Shown: in pieces, positions 62,230 through 64,000 of the stretch | Layout of the letters: each line of letters begins with the position of its first letter | Position numbering within the stretch: position 1 is the first letter of the stretch | Assembly: GCA_961205875.1 (NCBI GenBank) | Contig: OY540813.1 | Coordinates: 20,431,001 to 20,495,000, forward strand | Length of the DNA stretch: 64,000 nucleotides | Origin: Sialis fuliginosa | Lineage: Eukaryota > Arthropoda > Insecta > Megaloptera > Sialidae | Reading direction: 5' to 3' | Notes under the pieces: generated by a model | Databases searched by the model: none | What the model was told of the DNA's origin: nothing | The model's input: only the letters and a program-made list of their open reading frames with translations | Position numbers and translations under genes: made by a program

Positions 62230-62931
62230 TATTCATATATATGACCATCTTGATATTATTTAAATATACCTATTTTGTAGGGGTTTTTTTTAGGTCAAAA
62301 TATTAATTAAAGAACTAAACCAATGTTCAAATCATTTTAATTAATAGCGCTTATTTTAATTTTCAACATTTTTGTCTTCATCAGAAATTAATAATTATCC
62401 CTATAAGAAATCATAAACATAAGTAAGTAACATAAGCAAATGAACAAGATATTCCTAGATATAAACATATTTTTTTTACTTACAATTTAAACAGTAATTA
62501 GTGTGACCATATGTATGTAGTAAAAGATGCATATTACATCAAAAAAATCTTTTTTAAATATTAAAAAGTACCCATTCTTGTACAAAAGACTAAAAATATG
62601 TAAATGTGATATCCAACAGATAAAACAATATATAAAAACAATTTCTTTAAAACATTAAAACTTAAAAATTTAGTTTAAAAACGTTAAAAATAAATAAAAT
62701 TCGTATCACATTATATCACATGTTGAAAAGTATTTATACTAAGATAAAACTTAATTAAACAAAAACCATCAATTGTTTTTACTTAAAACTAGTTACAAAT
62801 TTATTATACAAACATGAAAAAAGAAATAAAATTACTAGTGTTTCAATGAAAGAAAAGCACTAGTATTACAAACTTAATTATATTTATTACATCTATGGAA
62901 AACAAAAATCTTATCTATGTTAAATGTCAAT
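62222..62931 (-). mobile_element. Left arm of 710 bp inverted repeat (Penelope-like terminal repeat)
   Basis: Reverse complement of 63019-63728, apparently without mismatches in the parts checked by eye (paired positions sum to 125950). On the minus strand it carries the hammerhead-like core at 62334-62388 and, at its outer end, the same ATG with the first nine codons of the Penelope-like frame, which then dissolve into the (AT)n tract. It is read as a terminal repeat (pLTR) of a Penelope-like retroelement, in opposite orientation to the right arm. Confidence 0.75.
62334..62388 (-). ncRNA. Hammerhead ribozyme candidate, left arm
   Basis: Identical in sequence to 63562-63616 but on the minus strand (CTGATGA at 62384-62378). 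See the right-arm entry for the fold. Confidence 0.55.
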
Positions 62932-63018
62932 TTTAAGTACAAGGTAACCTAGAAAGAATTTTTTAAAAATTTTAAAAAGAGAGAAAAAAAAGGGAACAAA
63001 AACCAACAAAATCAAACT
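62932..63018. other. 87 bp spacer between the arms
   Basis: Unpaired purine-rich sequence. AATTTTAAGTACAA at 62929-62942, at the left arm/spacer junction, is identical to the last 14 bases of the window (63987-64000), inside the Penelope-like frame. The spacer may therefore include a scrap of the coding region, left from the joining of two copies. Confidence 0.6.
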
Positions 63019-63728
63019 ATTGACATTTAACATAGATAAGATTTTTGTTTTCCATAGATGTAATAAATATAATTAAGTTTGTAATACTAGTGCTTTTCTT
63101 TCATTGAAACACTAGTAATTTTATTTCTTTTTTCATGTTTGTATAATAAATTTGTAACTAGTTTTAAGTAAAAACAATTGATGGTTTTTGTTTAATTAAG
63201 TTTTATCTTAGTATAAATACTTTTCAACATGTGATATAATGTGATACGAATTTTATTTATTTTTAACGTTTTTAAACTAAATTTTTAAGTTTTAATGTTT
63301 TAAAGAAATTGTTTTTATATATTGTTTTATCTGTTGGATATCACATTTACATATTTTTAGTCTTTTGTACAAGAATGGGTACTTTTTAATATTTAAAAAA
63401 GATTTTTTTGATGTAATATGCATCTTTTACTACATACATATGGTCACACTAATTACTGTTTAAATTGTAAGTAAAAAAAATATGTTTATATCTAGGAATA
63501 TCTTGTTCATTTGCTTATGTTACTTACTTATGTTTATGATTTCTTATAGGGATAATTATTAATTTCTGATGAAGACAAAAATGTTGAAAATTAAAATAAG
63601 CGCTATTAATTAAAATGATTTGAACATTGGTTTAGTTCTTTAATTAATATTTTGACCTAAAAAAAACCCCTACAAAATAGGTATATTTAAATAATATCAA
63701 GATGGTCATATATATGAATACTAATATA
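63019..63728 (+). mobile_element. Right arm of 710 bp inverted repeat (Penelope-like terminal repeat)
   Basis: Plus-oriented copy that leads directly into the Penelope-like open frame, whose first nine codons lie inside the arm. Together with the left arm and spacer this makes a 1507 bp near-perfect palindrome, able to extrude as a cruciform or form a long RNA hairpin. Penelope-like elements often carry terminal repeats in direct or inverted arrangement, which fits. Confidence 0.75.
63562..63616 (+). ncRNA. Hammerhead ribozyme candidate, right arm
   Basis: The conserved CUGAUGA box is at 63566-63572. A weak stem II (GACA/UGUU with a short A-rich loop) follows at about 63574-63585, then GAA at 63586-63588. 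Stem III is AAUUAA (63589-63594) with UUAAUU (63606-63611). A single A at 63612 sits at the cleavage position after a U. Stem I is AUUU (63562-63565) with AAAU (63613-63616). All core positions of the hammerhead are thus present in the right order. Terminal repeats of Penelope-like elements are known to contain hammerhead motifs, which supports the reading. Stems are short and AU-rich, so activity is uncertain. Confidence 0.6.
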
Positions 63729-64000
63729 AAAAACACTGGGGATGATAAGTGTAATATGAACTCTCTACTCAACAAATATAAAAATGAAGACATCCAAGAT
63801 AGAATGAAACAAGTAAGAAAATTATATAGTACAAAGGCAAGACTAGATATAAAAAAATTTTTCCTTATAAGTTGTAAAAAGAATAATCTTTTTCCTAAAT
63901 TTATGAATAGTAAATTTGATAATAAAAAAAACTTTATTTCTTTAAGTAATAATAGCAATAAACATAGATATAACAGTATTTTAAATAATTTTAAGTACAA
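63702..64000 (+). CDS. Penelope-like retroelement protein, N-terminal part (runs off window)
   Basis: Open from ATG 63702 (the frame itself opens after a TAG at 63678-63680) to the window end: 99 codons and no stop. The first 30 residues are polar and unconserved. Residues 33-67 read RMKQVRKLYSTKARLD, then FFLISC (53-58) and NNLFPKF (61-67). This is the pattern K/R-rich helix, F-L-x-x-C, then L-x-P-x-F seen near the N-terminus of Penelope-like polymerases, upstream of their reverse transcriptase and GIY-YIG endonuclease domains. Those domains would lie beyond the window. A second in-frame ATG at 63714 is an alternative start. The first nine codons belong to the inverted-repeat arm. AAA-rich codon use matches the local composition. 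Whether the copy is intact cannot be judged here. The 118-codon minus-strand frame over the same bases (63644-64000) is a shadow. Confidence 0.65.
   Translation, partial: MVIYMNTNIKNTGDDKCNMNSLLNKYKNEDIQDRMKQVRKLYSTKARLDIKKFFLISCKKNNLFPKFMNSKFDNKKNFISLSNNSNKHRYNSILNNFKY

Noticed and set aside
63644-64000. 118-codon minus-strand frame rich in L, F, I and Y
   Set aside because: It is the antisense of the Penelope-like frame. Its hydrophobic content is simply the complement of K/N-rich codons.
1-64000. tRNA, rRNA, snRNA, CRISPR or bacterial operon features
   Set aside because: No B-box-like GGTTCGAATCC within a cloverleaf, no rRNA core sequences, no spaced identical repeats and no ribosome-binding-site-led frames were seen. 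The repeat content is that of a eukaryotic nuclear genome.

Overview
The window looks like a gene-poor stretch of an insect (or at least arthropod) nuclear genome. It is strongly AT-rich throughout, with poly-A/T and AT microsatellites. It carries a short run of the insect-type telomeric pentamer (CCTAA/TTAGG). Its repeats are those common in insects: small Helitrons with a TCTG-type microsatellite and a 'GCGAAGCCGCG' tail, an irritans-like mariner, hAT-, piggyBac- and Tc1-like MITEs, and a Penelope-like element. I cannot name the species. I found no host protein-coding gene, tRNA, rRNA or snRNA that I could support. The longest open frames are 60-118 codons, and almost all look like chance or lie inside transposable elements (TEs). 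The region is best read as intergenic DNA or the inside of a very long intron, colonised by layers of TEs.

Layout. 1-5.9 kb: a fold-back MITE at the left edge, the first copy of an ~860 bp family ('A'), a hAT-like MITE and a 765 bp TIR element bracketed by 43 bp repeats. 5.9-11 kb: mostly unannotated, with a second copy of family 'D'. 11.1-12.3 kb: a broken non-LTR reverse transcriptase fragment followed by two head-to-tail small Helitrons. 14.2-14.7 kb: a fold-back element whose halves mirror CRE-like TGACGTCA boxes. 16.5-17.4 kb: Penelope-like and Helitron-like fragments. 17.5-35.5 kb: largely featureless, apart from a small palindrome, family A copy 2 (27.5-28.3 kb), a telomere-like run (29.5 kb) and a repeat pair (30.4 and 31.8 kb). 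35.6-36.5 kb: a locally repeated family 'C' and a Helitron tail.

38.6-45.1 kb: two near-identical 0.88-0.89 kb Helitrons in opposite orientation, with a decayed mariner between them. 45.8-57.9 kb: many TIR elements, several with readable target-site duplications, including a hAT MITE nested in another element. 59.1-61 kb: a palindromic Penelope-like piece and a 450 bp solo LTR with a GTAC target-site duplication.

62.2-64.0 kb is the most striking part. Two 710 bp arms form an almost perfect inverted repeat around an 87 bp spacer. The right arm runs directly into an open frame that leaves the window and resembles the N-terminal domain of Penelope-like retroelements. Each arm carries a sequence that can be folded as a complete hammerhead ribozyme. 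This fits terminal repeats of a Penelope-like element in inverted arrangement.

No genes here work together as a host pathway. The functional content, past or present, is that of mobile elements, nearly all of them non-autonomous or broken.
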